From Rhexocercosporidium sp. MPI-PUGE-AT-0058 (Eukaryota > Ascomycota > Leotiomycetes > Helotiales): a stretch of 64,000 bases of DNA. Of this stretch, positions 1 through 13,425 are shown piece by piece (within the stretch, counting starts at the first letter, position 1; each line of letters starts with the position of its first letter). The notes below the pieces were generated by a model that was not told the origin of the DNA, did no database searches, and saw only the letters and a list, made by a program, of their open reading frames with translations. Position numbers and translations under genes: made by a program. Where the stretch lies: positions 1,798,001-1,862,000 of the forward strand of contig JAGTJL010000014.1 of the NCBI GenBank assembly GCA_020746875.1, in the 5' to 3' direction.

Positions 1-3000
1 TCACGTCCAAGGCTCTTGCGTCGTTACAAATATTCCTTAAAAAGCTTTAATAGTGTCTTAGCTATCTTTTAATATTTATAAGCTAATAACTTATATTATT
101 CCTTAACGAAGTTTACTTTATTTTTTATTAAAACATAAACTTGTCTTTAATATAAAAGAGCTTTAATATTAATAAAAGAAAATCCTTTATTTAATTACTT
201 CTTTTATTCGACTATTATTGAGTCGTTAGCGTAGCTTTTTTAGATTTTCTCGGGGACTTAGCTTGTCGTTATTAATTGCTTATAATTAATTATTAGCGAG
301 TTATTATTTTACTTAAGTATAATATGCGACTTATATGTTTTATTTACGAGATATTTTAGTTTTTTATTAAAAGCGTCGGCCTTAATATTTTTTATTTTTT
401 TAATATATAAAAATCGAAATTTAATTATAAAGAATGTTTTATATTATTAAATTTATTATTAATTTAGTTTTTTAATAATCGTAAAATAAATGAGATTTTT
501 ATAATCCGTTAAGATTTATATTTCATAAAGCAATCCCTCGAAGTAAACCTTTTATTTATATATTGCGTTTATAGCTCTTAATAGTTCTTTATTATAAATA
601 TTATAATTAAATTCTATTAATAAGAGTTTCCGTAAATAGTATACGATTAGTTATTATTTGCCGTCCTTGCCCGGTTAGCTTAATACGACTTTAATAATAT
701 AATCGGAGGCGTCCGTCTTTATTATGATTTTCTTATTTAAGTCGAAGGATATAAGGATTAGTTCTTTAATAAAGGCTTTCTTAAGGTTTTAAAAGGTTGT
801 TTTTATTTTATTATTTTAATCGAAGCTTTTGTTTTTATATATTAACTCCGTAAGTAGTGCGGCAATCTTTAAGTAGTTTTAAATAAATTGTCGGTAAAAA
901 TTAACAAATCTTAAGAAAGATTATATTTTTTTAATATTTATAAGTTTAATTTATTTAACGACTACCTTGACTTTTTAAAGGTCTATAATCAGTCTTATAA
1001 AAGTTATTACGTAACTTAAAAAGGTGACTTCTTCCTTATAAAAATAATACTTCTTAAGTTTTAAAAGTATTAAGAAAGCCTTTAGCTTTTTTAATATTAT
1101 TATAATGTTTTTTACATATTATTCTTTTATTTTAAAATAAATTAAAATATCGTTTAAGTAATATATATATATTATATTTAAATATTATTATAAAATATTA
1201 TTAATTAAACGTTAAAATATAATAAGCGCGTTAATTAGTTCGAAAGGCATAATTATGTACTTATAATAATTAAAACGTATGCGAAATATTATTTTCTCTT
1301 TTTTTTCTTTTATTATTTTCACGAAATTATACGCGCTTTGTAAGTCTAGTTAAGTGAAGATCTTAGCGCCGCTGAGTTTGTCTCGTAGCTTTTTAATTAA
1401 GAGTAGTATATAATAATCCTTTTTAGTAGCTTCGTTTAATTAACGGTAATTAATATATACTCTTTATTTACCGTCCTTTTTTAGTGCGAAGAGGACGTTA
1501 CTTTCTTAAAAGGATTTAAACTTTTAAATAAATCCTTTCGTTAGGTTTTTATTAATATATTTTTTAATTATTATTAGGTTTATGGCTAAGTATTTTTATA
1601 ATAATTAAAATATTAGCTTTGTGCCTTTAATTAACTCAATTTAATGATTGTAATCCTAGTGTTTAAGTAAGGCGTTGTTATTTAATTCTTTTTTAAATAA
1701 TGCCTTAAACCGTTTGTATTTTAACGGTATGTCGTTAGGGGTCGTTACTTTGTCCTTTGGCTTTTCTTTAAAGGTTACGCTTAACTCTCTTAAGCCTTTC
1801 ACTAGTTTTTTATTTTAAAAACAGCCCTTATAATTATTGAATTTTAATTTTTGCGTTTTTTAATTAATTTTTAAATTATAAAGTTATATTTATAATAGCC
1901 CCAGAATAATATCGTGCCTTTTAATTCGAGTTATATTGAATTAAATATATTTAAAATATCCGCCGATTCTTATATATAATAACTTTATTTATATATTAAT
2001 TAAGCCGTTCGCGGTAAGTCTTCCGTCGGCAAGTATTAATTAATACCCGTCCTTTTTGACTTCAATGAGTAAGAAATACTAAATTATAATAATAAGAAAT
2101 ATAAAGTTCTTTTACGCTTTAGAATTTATTATAACTTATAATTTTACTCCTCGAATATCGACGTCGAGGGTTAAGTGGTTACCTTCTTTTATAACTATGA
2201 ATATACGTAGGTTTATTTCTTTAATATAGACTTCTTTGGTTAATATATTTTCTTATTATTAATTCTCCGAATCCTTATATAAAATACGGTATAATTAATT
2301 TGTATTTAAGAATATAAAAGGTTTAAAAGGTCTTTTATAATAAGTTTTTAAGTTATTCCGTAAATTAATTTATATTTAGTTTTATAGTGTCTTTACAATA
2401 ACCTCTTATACGTCTCTTACGTTTATTTATGTCGCCGTCTGTCGGAATAGTATTTCGTTAATTAAAATTTGCTAAACGTAAGTCCGAAAAATACTATTTT
2501 TGACGTCTGCTGTCTTTTAGGCGATGCGTAAGTTGCTCCGAAAGATTACCTCGTGCTCTTCGCCTTATTACGGCCTTTTATATAAGATAATTTCTGGTTC
2601 GATATAAATAACTCTTATATTAACGTTTGTTTAGTGCTTAATATTAAGAGCCTCGCGAGTGGGGTGTTCCTCTCACTGCGTGACTGTTACGGACGCTCCT
2701 GGACGACCACTGGGTCCCAGGAGGAAATGTTCTAGGAGTCACTATAGTCCTGGGAACCGAGTGGTTCCTGGGAGCGCGGCTCCTAGGAGCCAACGGAGTC
2801 CCAGGACCAACTTGTACTTAGAGCATTTCATTCATAGTGTAATCTTGGAAGTGGTGTCGTGACCGCGGGTTTCTGCGACCACGTATCACGTGATGGATCC
2901 CTGGATCCGTGGATCCCCCGACAGTAGAAGGGATCCAGGGATCCAGGGATCCAAGGAGAACGAAGGTTTTATATAAGACTGGCACGTCTGCCCTTAGATA

Positions 3001-4571
3001 AGAGCTTTATGCTCAACTAAAAATAATATCTTAATTATATTAGTTATTATTTATTCTACCGTACGTGATACACTTACTTCTCGATCATTGAGATTAACAC
3101 AACCTACCGTATTTATACCGAGTAAATACACGGACCGTGACAGTGACTCGTTAAACCTTACGCTTTTAGGGTTCGAATAGTATTAGACTTAGTAATATAG
3201 CGTTACTTTAGTACTACGAGTCTTCGCTTTTCTTAATACTAATTATATCTTCTGGGTTTTATGCCTTGCGTGTGGTTTCGGATACTTACTGCCGGACGTA
3301 TTATTTGTCTTACTGAATTTAGTCGTTAGACTTAGGTCTTATTATATGTTAACGGATGTAATTGTCGTTTAATTTACTTTACTTATTGTCTTTTTCGCCG
3401 TTATTATTCTCGATTTAACTGTCGATATGATTAGCGTTAAGCTCGTTTATTATTATATAATAGTAAGTAGCGCTGATTTAAACTTCTTTAAGCGGGAATG
3501 GAAGGGGTATACCGGTAATATTATACGCCCTTCGTTTTATAAAGTTAAATTATTTCTTCTTAATGCCCTTTTTGCGGTATAAACTCGTTATATGTCCCGA
3601 AAGGCTACATTTATAATATAATTTCTTTTCGCGTCGTTTATTTATAATTTCCTTTAATAATCCTTTTTGTCGTGCTTTACCCTTTCCTTTTTATAAATAG
3701 CGTCGTATTTTATAGAATTCGACTATCGGTTGTCCTTAGGGTTGTCTTATCGTCGGCGGCCTTTATTTTATCGGTAGCTAAACTGCTTTTAGCTTCTTTT
3801 TACGTACGTTTATTATTTACGTTTAAACTTATATAAATAATTATTAATTTAGACGGTTTACTTAATAAAAGTGAGAATGTCTTTCGCTTAAGGATTAATT
3901 TTAGTAAGTTTTAGTCGGATATAATTTTTAAGCTCTTGCTAATAATAATTAATAAGTGATTAGGAGTTCTAACTAGTCTTATTAATATACTTTTGGAATT
4001 CCGTAATATAAACTATTATATTATTAATTTACTTTAAGTTATATAAATAAGTTTTTATTATCTTAATTTTATTAATATTATTAAATATTTGCCGAATTTC
4101 CTTTTTAAATCCTCTTTAAATTTTAAATATAATTTGCGTGGCGAGCATAGCCTTATAAATAGCTTTGTGTTTAAAGTAGTCCTTAAGAAATAGCTCGATT
4201 TATTATATGGCCTCGCCTTTAAAGTATAATATTATTTAAAGGGCGTAGCTTTTATTAATAAGGAACTTATTATCGTTAAAATATTAATAAAGTTTTACTT
4301 AAAAAATGAAAGTTTTTAAGTCCTTTTGATTTTTTTAAAAGATATTAAAAAGCTTGACTTTTAAGGTTTCCTTAAGTTTATACGTTAAGTTATTTTAAAT
4401 ATTAAGTATTTTTTTATTTTTACTTTTTTTATAATTTTTCTTTTTAAGAATTAATATAAATAATAAAGGAGTACCGATAGCACTACTTTATAAGCTAAGT
4501 ACTTAGCCTTTAGTTAAGGGGGTTAATATAATATACGTAAGTCGGTACTTTTGACGAGAAGGTACTTAAAG
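1..4571 (-). mobile_element. Ty3/gypsy element 1, RIP-degraded internal region (3' part outside window)
   Basis: AT-rich internal region of an LTR retrotransposon coded on the minus strand. A reverse-transcriptase block reading R-V-Y-I-N-Y-R-stop-L-N-E (motif VYIDYRxLN) lies near 1433-1465. The whole stretch is paralogous to 15250-19340 in element 2, for example at 4850-5084 versus 19610-19825 and 1-120 versus 15260-15380. By homology with element 2, positions 1-300 fall before the integrase core, so integrase and the 3' LTR lie beyond the left edge. No frame stays open; stops are mainly TAA/TAG. Its own 5' LTR is split between 4572-4602 and 19831-20283. It is interrupted by the solo LTR at 2685-3142. 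It is certainly dead. Confidence 0.85.
2685..3142 (+). mobile_element. Solo LTR, not RIP-mutated, inserted in element 1
   Basis: A 458-bp unit starting TGTTACGGAC and ending GTCCGTGACA (TG...CA), flanked by a perfect 5-bp target duplication GTGAC at 2680-2684 and 3143-3147. The homologous site in element 2 (17914-17918) is empty and carries a single GTGAC. Its reverse complement matches the split 5' LTR of element 1 (4572-4602 plus 19831-20283), so it belongs to that LTR family but sits in the opposite orientation. Base composition is near normal and it keeps intact GGATCC and CTCCTAGGAG palindromes, while sequence on both sides is strongly AT-biased. A chance ORF inside it (2659-2862) is not a gene. 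Confidence 0.92.
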
Positions 4572-4602
4572 TATTACGGTCCGTGTATTTACTTAATATA
4601 AA
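4572..4602 (-). repeat. First 31 bp (plus-strand order) of the split 5' LTR of element 1
   Basis: Reads TATTACGGTCCGTGTATTT and matches the terminus TGTCACGGTCCGTGTATTT of the same LTR family seen in reverse in the solo LTR. It stops at ATAAA, where element 2 inserted; the LTR resumes at 19831. Confidence 0.85.
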
Positions 4603-5084
4603 TGTCACGGTCCGTATATTTATTCGGTATAAATACGGTAAGTTATATTAATCTCAGTGATCGAGAAGTAAATATATTACGTATAATAGAATAAATAATA
4701 ACTAATATAATTAAGATATTATTTTTAGTTAAGCACGAAGCTCTTATTTAATAATAGACGTATTAGTTTTTTATAAAACTTTCGTTTTCTTTAAGACCGC
4801 TAAGACCGCTAAACTTCTGGCGGTTTATTAGTTTTAGCGGTCGTTACGTAAGGGAGTCGCGTAATTTAAGGGCTTATTTGCTTTTTAATTATTTATTAAT
4901 AATAATATTTATATAATATATAACTTATAAAATCTTAAGTATTAAAGTTTTTTAAAAGAATATTTTTAGGAATAATACTCTTTTAATATATTTCTCTTAA
5001 GACTTTTACTTTCTTAAGCTTATAATCTTAAGTATTACGCTATTCCGAGGTCTAATAGTCACGGGACGCGAGGCGTTCGTAATA
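4603..5084 (-). repeat. 3' LTR of element 2
   Basis: 482 bp, same length as the right LTR at 19344-19825 and alignable over its full length, including the terminal segments TGTCACGG and CGTAATA (ancestral CGTAACA). Differences between the copies are mostly C/T and G/A, as expected from RIP. Confidence 0.9.
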
Positions 5085-6047
5085 CTATTCCCTTCTTAGC
5101 CTGGCGTGGTCCTTACGTTTAAATAACTTAAAAAAATATTATATATATTTTATAATTATTTTCCTTTTTTATTATAACCGAATAAGTATATATTAAAGAA
5201 AAAGATATAATATCTTTTAAAAGAAAAAAAGAATAATTCGCTTTATTCCGTAAAATCGAAAAAAACGGTTTCGAGACGATGCCTTATACGTTTTATACCT
5301 GAAATAATAAAACGTATATAATATCCTCCGAGTCGAGTCGTTGCTTAAAGTATGCTAGAGTTAATAAGAAATATAATATCAAAATATTTTTAATCGAGAA
5401 TTAAAATGCCTTCGAAAAGGCGAAGGATAAATTAAAAGTAAAAGAGCGTCTGGCGCGCGAGGCCGAAAAAGTTACGCGTAACAAGTTCTTGCGGGCTTAA
5501 GAGGAGATGACCGCGGCCTTATAAGAAGCTGCGGGTCGCTTTAATCGCTTAGCTTATTAATAAAAGTTCTTAAAAAAGCGAAAGATAAAAATATTTTATC
5601 GCGGCCTTAAGAATATAAATAAATTAAAAAAAGTAAAAGCGCGGGAGATTATAAAAAGAAAGCGGCAAGAGGCTTTCGTTACTCGCCCGCTTATTTCGCT
5701 ATCCGCCGTCGATTCCACCGAGTTCCTTTTAATTAAGTAAGTCCTGTTTAACTTCGCGGATTCGGCTTTTTAAATAAATCTTAATTTCGTAAATAAAACT
5801 TTTAGAATTACTTAAAATAATAAAAATTAAACTTAAGTTCTTAAGTGTTTTCGGATTATAAATACTTTTTTTATTTAATTAAGTATTTAATAACGCCGCG
5901 AAAATACTAATAATTTAAAATAATTTTAATATTATATTTAGCGTTCGAGTTTATTAGTTATACTTTTATAATAAAAGCTAATAATACTCTTAGCGGTATT
6001 AATTTAAGAAAAGATATATAAAATACTAAGTAGATATTTATAGTTTT
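5085..6047 (+). pseudogene. 3' interior of element 2 with an antisense Lys/Glu-rich coding remnant
   Basis: Lies between the left LTR of element 2 and the nested element 3. From about 5404 to 5760 the plus strand, antisense to element 2, reads a mostly open Ala/Lys/Glu-rich helical segment (AFEKAKDKLKVKERLAREAE, continuing to FLKKRKIKIFYRGLKNINKL) with a few TAA/TAG stops. Composition here is less AT-rich than its surroundings. The family is not identified; such charged coiled-coil tails occur in fungal transposon-encoded proteins, so it may be a captured or extra ORF. The rest of the stretch shows nothing recognisable. Confidence 0.4.
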
Positions 6048-6304
6048 TGTCATATGTATGCCTATCCATTCTATCTGTACGGAATCGGGCCCGTAGTATA
6101 AGAGGGCCGAGGCTTTTACGATATTAGTAGAATCAGTCCTACTTATATATCTAATCACGCCGGCGTTTTGCTTCCCTTTACGAATAACCCCTTTTATATA
6201 TACGCTTCTCTTCTGAACTTCTTCGAAGGCCAGAGATTAATTCTTTAAATATAATTTACCTTAAACTTCTACGAAGCTTTACTTATTATAAATTCTATTT
6301 AATA
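6048..6304 (+). repeat. 5' LTR of element 3
   Basis: 257 bp, aligns end to end with 14081-14337. Both share GGAATCGGGCCCGTAG and the segment near CACGCCGGCGTTTTGCTTC. Ancestral terminal TG...CA is partly mutated to TG...TA. Confidence 0.9.
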
Positions 6305-6649
6305 AGCTAATCTCTTTATCTTATAAGGAAGTAATACGAAAGATAAAAGAACGGTTCTTTATTAAGCAATTATATTTAATAACGTTAAACCTGCGAGCAA
6401 TACTCGCTTCGATAGTGCCGCTCGTAATATTCTTCGTAAGATTATAGAATCTGCAGATCCCTTTCATACGATTAAAAGCGAAAGTGCTTCTGATAGCGAA
6501 TTATTTTAAAGCACTCGCGATAATAATAATAAGAAATCTTCTTATACTTATAGTCAGCCCGTTTATACTTATAAAAAGAAAGATAAAGCTATAATTTAAA
6601 TTAAAAGTAACTTAAATATATCCGATTATATAACGAATAATATAATCTT

Positions 6650-8062
6650 TTTTATCTTTAATATTAATACTAATCTTACGGCTTTAAATATACCTACCGA
6701 AGAATAGATCGCTTAGAAGCAGCGCAAGCTCGAAGAGTATATGCGCTTATTAACTGAATCTAAGGTCAAAGACACTCGTGCAAAGACGCGGCTCGCCTAT
6801 TATAAGAATAGTCTTACTAGACTTCGCCGCCTTCGGGTAATCTCCGTCGCTTATATAAACGTAATAAGTAAATAATATATAATTAAAGAAAGCCTTTAAC
6901 GAACCCGTAATATAATATTAAATTCTATTACTACTACTTTAATAAGAGACTTTAAGTCACCTCTAATAAAACGCAACCCTAATTTGGGATTAAAAGCTAA
7001 TTTACCTGGCCTATAGCACCCGCTTAATAAGAATACTATTAGGCCTAGGATTTTGCCGGCCTTAAAATACCCCCGGGAAATAACTGCATTACTTATAGCA
7101 AATCACGTAACTTATAAACTTAAAATAATATTATTAATGTATTTAAATCCAGACGCTTATATTCTATTAAAACATATTATAACTTAAGCAAAAGATAAGC
7201 GCGACCGTGAGAAATACCTTACGATCATAATCCTTAAAAAATATAAAAAAGAGAGTTTCGAGAGCTTGCGAAATTAAAAAAATACTTAAGAAAAGATCTT
7301 TAAAGCTCGCTTATATAACTACAATACGCATACGAATTAAGTACGCGTCGCAGCCGCAAATATGGAAAGCGACTTATTAACTTATTAGGGTGATGCGAAG
7401 CAAATTATAACTAAACCCAAGGGTATCCCGCTAATATAGAACTTATTCATCGACTTCTTAAAAAAGCTTCATACCTCTAAAGAAACTCGAAGTACTAAAG
7501 TTACTAAAAACATTAAGCGGTTCCGCCAGTAACCGGGCGAATCTATTCAAGCGATATACCGACGATTTATTATACTTATTAAGGACCGTAATACTTAGAT
7601 ATTTAATAATAATATTATTACTAACTTTCGTAAAGCAATCACGCATATACTAACGGCGTAATAAATTAACTCTTACGCTTTCATAAACCCTTCTAATACT
7701 TATTAATAATAGAAAAAACTAATTAACGATATTAAGTCTTTTATTAAAAGAATTTAAAGAATATCTTCTAATGCACCGAAAGCTAAATATAATAAAAGCG
7801 AAAGCGGATAAAATAATAATAATCCTAAGAATAGCAAATCTCGCAAAAAAAGCCGTAAAGAATATTTTAAAGATAATAATAAAAAACGCGCACTTAACGG
7901 CGCCCCTTCAGCTTCCGGTTCCCGACCTTCTAACGGAAGTAAGAATAATAAAAAGAAAAACTATATTAAGAGTATTATATCTTATCGCTTTTATAAGCAA
8001 AAAGGTTATTAGTTTAAGGACCGTAATTATCCTAAGTTCGCATAATAAGCGCAAAATAATTC
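6650..8062 (+). pseudogene. gag remnant of element 3
   Basis: Plus-strand reading frames broken by TAA/TAG. At 7983-8030 the frame reads Y-R-F-Y-K-Q-K-G-Y-stop-F-K-D-R-N-Y, which becomes a CCHC-type zinc knuckle if the Tyr codons are former Cys/His codons (TGY or CAT to TAT, the RIP direction). The frame around 7771-8073 stays open by chance and is part of this remnant. Boundaries are approximate. Confidence 0.6.
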
Positions 8063-8229
8063 TTAAAAGCTAAAAGTAAAGAAACGTTTTAAAGTAATAA
8101 AAAAAACTCTTTTAATAAAAAAAAAAATATATACTATTATACGCGCTAAGGAACAGAAGCCGTTCAGTACCGGAAAAGATACGGGAAAAGGCAATACTAA
8201 GTCTTAAGCGTCGAAAGCTTAAAGGATAT

Positions 8230-11200
8230 TCTTAAACGCCTGCATATTTCTGCAGAATTAAAATAACCCGAGATAAGTGCAAATGCGTTATTTAATAATT
8301 TAATAAATAATAACTTAAATTATAATTTCCTTAATAAATATAAAATTAAGCTATAGAGATTTCTCCTTTTATTTAAATATAATTAAGAGTTTATAATATT
8401 TAATAAGCATCGGTTTTAAGTAACTAACGCTTATAACTTGTATATAATAATATAAGACGACCGTGAAATCTCAAGAACCTTTCGAGAAAGATTTTATAAT
8501 TATAAAGATTTAAAATATAATATAATTCTCGGAATAAAGTTCTTTAAATATAAAGGCGTCGGGTATTATAACTGGAAACTCAAGAAATAAGCTTACGCCT
8601 TAATTTAAAACGAAATCTAGATTATAATAACAAAAGAATTTATTAATATCCTTAATGCCGACCTTAAAATAATACCTTATATCATATTTATATCCTAATC
8701 CGACTATAATTATCTAAAGAATTTAAGATTATATAAATATTTAAGGCAATCGTGGAATATTTGTTTTAATACCGGCGTCGTAAACCCGTCGCAAGTATTA
8801 ACTATTTAACTAAAGACTCCTAAACCGATACTTCTCTTAGACTAGCTTATAAATATAATAAATATATACGATAATAATCCGCTAACTATTCTCTTTAAAA
8901 AATAAGTTGGATTCGAGCATATTATCGATACTAACGCATTACTTCCGTATAATCTTCTTTATAACCTTTCCGAACCACAATTCGCCGCGCTTTAGGAATA
9001 CTTTACTGCCTTATTACAAAAAGAATAAATTCGTCTATTAAAAAGTCTTATAAGTGCGCCGATATTATTTATATTAAAGAAAAATAAGAAGTTACGTTTA
9101 TATATAAATTATTAAAAATTAAATAAAATAATAATTAAAAATCGTTATTCCTTCTTTCTAATCGATAAGACGCTAAACCGTCTCGGCAGAACCGTAATAT
9201 TTACGGCTTTAAATTTGAAAGATATATATTATCGTATCAGAATTAAAGAAGGATATAAATAGAAAATAGCTTTTTATATTAAATATAAATATTTTAAATA
9301 TCTAGTAATATTTTTCGGGCTATTTAACGCTTTAATTACGTTTTAAGCGTATATTAACGAAGCGTTAGCGGGATTAATTAATTATTTCGTTATTATATAT
9401 TTCGATAATATCTTAATTTATTTTAAAAATAAAAAAGAGTATTATAAATATATTAGAACCGTTATGAAACAGTTACGTAAATATAAGCTTTTCGTTAAAC
9501 TTAATAAATATGAGTTTAAAATAAATTAAGTCGAGTTCTTAGGATTTAAAGTCGGATTAACCGGCATTTAAGCGGATTTAAAGCGGATCCGTTTAATTTA
9601 AGAATAATTAAAGCCGGAATCTTATAAAAATATTTAAGTTTTTCTAAGCTTTGCGAATTTTTATCGCAGATTTGTATTAAGATATTTTAAGATAGTTATA
9701 AGCTTAACAGAAGCTCTTTAAAATATAAAAAATAAGATTAAAAAAAGACTTTTCGAATTCTCTAATATAATTAAGAAAAGCTTTAAAGATTTGAAAGCAA
9801 CTTTTATTAGCATACCAGTTATAAGGCATTTCGATCTTACGAAGCGTATTCGAATTGAAACCGATGCTTTTAGATTTGTAATTATTAATACTTTCTCCTA
9901 ATAAGTTGATTTTAAAAAAAGATTTAAGCGATATTAGAAACCCGTTACATATTAGTCTCGTAAGATAATTAATACTAAGCGAAATTATATTACTTATAAT
10001 AAAAAGCTTTTAGCTATTATTAAGTATTTTAAAGAATAAAAGTATTATTTTAAGAATAGTTAATATACTATTGAAATGCTTATAAATTATAATAACCTTA
10101 AGTATTTTATAATAGCGAAATATCTCGAGAGTCGACAAGTACGATAAATAATATATTTTATTACTTATAATTTTAAAATCTATTATTATAAAAGTGCCGC
10201 AAACCCGGCGAATAAACTTAATAAGAAGCCAGATTATCAGGAATCTAAAAGCCTTATTAATATTATTTAATTATTAATATTTCAAAACAAATTAAAAAAA
10301 GCTTTTATAAGTACTTTACGAAATCGAGGAGCTGATATCGAAGTATTCCTAAACGAAGATTATAAAATATTATTAAGAAAATTATTTAATATTATTTAAG
10401 ATCTTATTAATGGAAGGCCGGACTTAATGTTAATAAAACCGGGATAAGCTATTTAAAAGAGAATTCTAAAAGCTAAGTATATAAAACCTAGTCTTCTAAA
10501 TATTATACTTAAAATAATAGCTTTATTCGTAAATATATTATTATATATAAAGAGTAAAAGCTAGCCGCTTATCGCAGGAATTAATAATTATAAATATCTT
10601 ATTTTAATATTATAAATAAGAATAATAACTAAAAGTTAAACAGTTCTAGCCTTATTAATAAAGCCGCTGCGGGACTTAATTATCTTCGCTTAGCGTAATA
10701 ATAAAAACTACAGAAATATAATTAATATAATAAGTAAACTTAAATTTTAGCTAAATTAGAAATAAAACTTGAATATATCGGGATTTTTCTAATAAGATTC
10801 TAAAGCTTATATCCCAAATAATTTAATATTAAAAACAAAAATCATAAAACTTTATTATAATAACTTATTAGCAAGGCATTACGGTATTATAAAGACTTTA
10901 TAATTCCTCCGCAAAACCTACTTCTAAAATAAAATAAAAAACGATATTAAAATATATATTAAAAAATATAATATTTATTAAAAAATCAAATCGAAACGAC
11001 ATACGTTATATAAACTTTTAATAAATCTCCCGAGGCTTTCGCGGCTTTAATTCGAGATTTCAATAAATTTCATTATAAGATTGCCGCTTTATAAAGACTT
11101 ATTTAATAGCCTAAATCTTAATTACATATTAATAATTATTAATTAGTATTCGAAGATAGCCCGGTACTTAATATATCGTAAAACGATTAATACTCTTAAA

Positions 11201-12170
11201 CTTACGGAACTGCTATTCAAAAAAGTGTTTTCTCTCTTTAGCGTACTTTAGAATATCGTATTTAATAAAAATACAGTATTCACTAATAAATTCTGGTTTA
11301 TTCTTTGCTTTTATATATATATTAAATAAAAACTAAACTTTATATATTATTCTCAAACGAATAAACAAATAAAAAGATAAAACCAAAATCTAAAAATATA
11401 CTTCCGCGCTTTCTGCAGAATATTATAGAAAAACTAAATAAAGAAACTGACTTTTACCGAGTTTACTTATAATAATTCCTTTTATTAAACGCTTTAAATA
11501 TTTCTATTTTAAGTCTGCTACGGCTATAAGCCGGTAATACTATGAAACCCTAAGGACAATATTCAAAGAGAAAAGGTATTAGCTGCCCGAGATAAAGTTA
11601 AGTTATTAAATAATAAATAAGCTGAACTTACGAAAGTTTAAGATCGTGCGCAATAAAGTCGGGAAAGCTATTATAATACCCGGCATTTAAATAAATATTT
11701 CTAATTAAAATAATAAATAATATTTAATATTAAGAATATTTAATTAAAGACTGAAAAGCTATTATTAAAATATATTAGCCTATTTTAGATTATTAAGTGC
11801 GTAAGTAATACAGTATATATTCTAAAGCTATTAAGCTTATATAAAAAGCTTTACTTAATATTTTATATGTTTTTATTAAAAGAATATATAATATAAGTTA
11901 ATAAGCAATTAGATAATTACTTACTCGGTGAACTTCTAGAGCTAAGTAAAGAAAATAATCTTTAAGAATAAGAAGTTAAAAGTATTTTTAATTATAAATA
12001 AAATAAGAAAAGTAAGATTAAGAAATATTTAATTAAATAAAAAGATTTCCCGGAAGATTATAATACTTAGCTCTTAATATACTTAAACCTCGAGAATGCT
12101 AAGGAAACTCTTAATATATATAATAAAAATTATAAATTAAAAAGTCAAATGCCGAAAATAAAAAAGTATA
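8230..12170 (+). pseudogene. pol remnant of element 3 (RT, RNase H, integr., chromodomain)
   Basis: Reverse transcriptase is plain by eye: R-L-Y-I-N-Y near 9085, then LDK and FFGLFNALITF, with the catalytic box YFDN at 9398-9409 (YFDD in active enzymes; GAT to AAT removes the second Asp). RNase H follows with R-I-R-I-E-T-D-A near 9860. Integrase occupies about 10500-11500. The chromodomain ends with K-D-F-P-E-D-Y-N-T and L-N-L-E-N-A near 12050-12110. Many stops; not functional. Confidence 0.8.
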
Positions 12171-12599
12171 AAATTTCCGCGTAACTTACGAAAAGGCCGG
12201 AAAAATTACAAAAAGTCGGAAGGCCGAGAAAGCACCGCCGATTATAAATAAAAATACTCTTTCTTTATATTTTCTTATAAAAGTTTTGAAAGTTTTATTA
12301 AAGCTTCAGAAGCAGTACCGGCGCAAGTATAAAATATATAATATTATATTAAAAAAAAATAAGCTTATAAAATATATTTAAATTATAATTTAAAAGGCAA
12401 CGAGATTCTATTTTAATTATAAAATAATAGCGTAACTTTATCGCAAGTACTTAAAGTATAAAGTATTTATTTTATAAATTAAATCATCCGAAAAACTTAA
12501 ACTTCTTAACGCTAAATCTAGACTTATACCGTAATATTTATTAAGCGCTAAAGAACTATAAGATATCTCCTAAAATAGCTTTAATAGTCTCGTTCGATG

Positions 12600-13425
12600 T
12601 AATATCGCCTTAATATAATATTAATATATATCAGCAGCGAAGCGGGCACGGAACACTTATAATAACTATTATAACTTCGCGGCATAATTAAATCTCCGTT
12701 ACTAATTCCTTTATTAAACCGTGAATAATCTAATCGGCCTCGGAAGCGAAGGTAATAGTATAAGCGTTCTTAAACTTAAATATATTACTAATCAAGCGTA
12801 TTATGCTCTTATAAAACTTCTCGAACTCCTTTATTTCGTTAATATATTAATAATATTCTAAAAAAGAAAGGTACAACTTATAAGAGAAGTATTAATAAAA
12901 GAAGAGACTTAATTAATATCTTTCTTATTAAGCTTAAAAGATATACGCGACAAAGAATCGGTTATATAATACTTCTCGAGCCAAGCAGCGAAGCTTTAAG
13001 CTTCCGTGAGAATCGTGAAATCATAATCTTCAGAGGCGACGCTAGTATTATATTAGCTATTCTCACGTAACTAGTTCTCGAAATCGACGATAAAATTCTT
13101 TATAATATAAATATTCTTATAAAAGGTATAAAGGAATTATTTATTTTATAATTAATATATAATTCACTTTTAACGCGCTTAATATTATATTATTAATAAA
13201 CTCTATAAATATAAGTACGTATAATAATATAAACGGCCTTTTATTCGGAGCAGCGGTCGTAATTCTTCTTGCCTTCCTTATTAATGCAGCGGAAGAAGGA
13301 ATCGACTAATATAGCTTTAAAGTATTAGCCGCAGGAACCTTTATAAAGCTAGTTTATAAAGTCATCAAATGCGATAGCTTTAAGACGTTAAATAAAAGAT
13401 ATAATAATAATAATAATATTAATAA
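12600..13425 (-). pseudogene. Antisense coding remnant in the 3' region of element 3
   Basis: Between the chromodomain and the 3' LTR the minus strand shows protein-like reading, for example F-K-A-I-L-V-D-S-F-F-R-C-I-N-K-E-G-K-K and E-D-Y-D-F-T-I-L-T-E-A then S-F-A-A-W-L-E-K-Y-Y-I-T-D-S-L, interrupted by TAA/TAG and at least one frame change. It is opposite to gag-pol. No family recognised. Confidence 0.35.

Noticed and set aside
2659..2862. 67-aa frame at the start of the solo LTR
   Set aside because: Lies across the LTR terminus and target duplication; non-coding LTR sequence.
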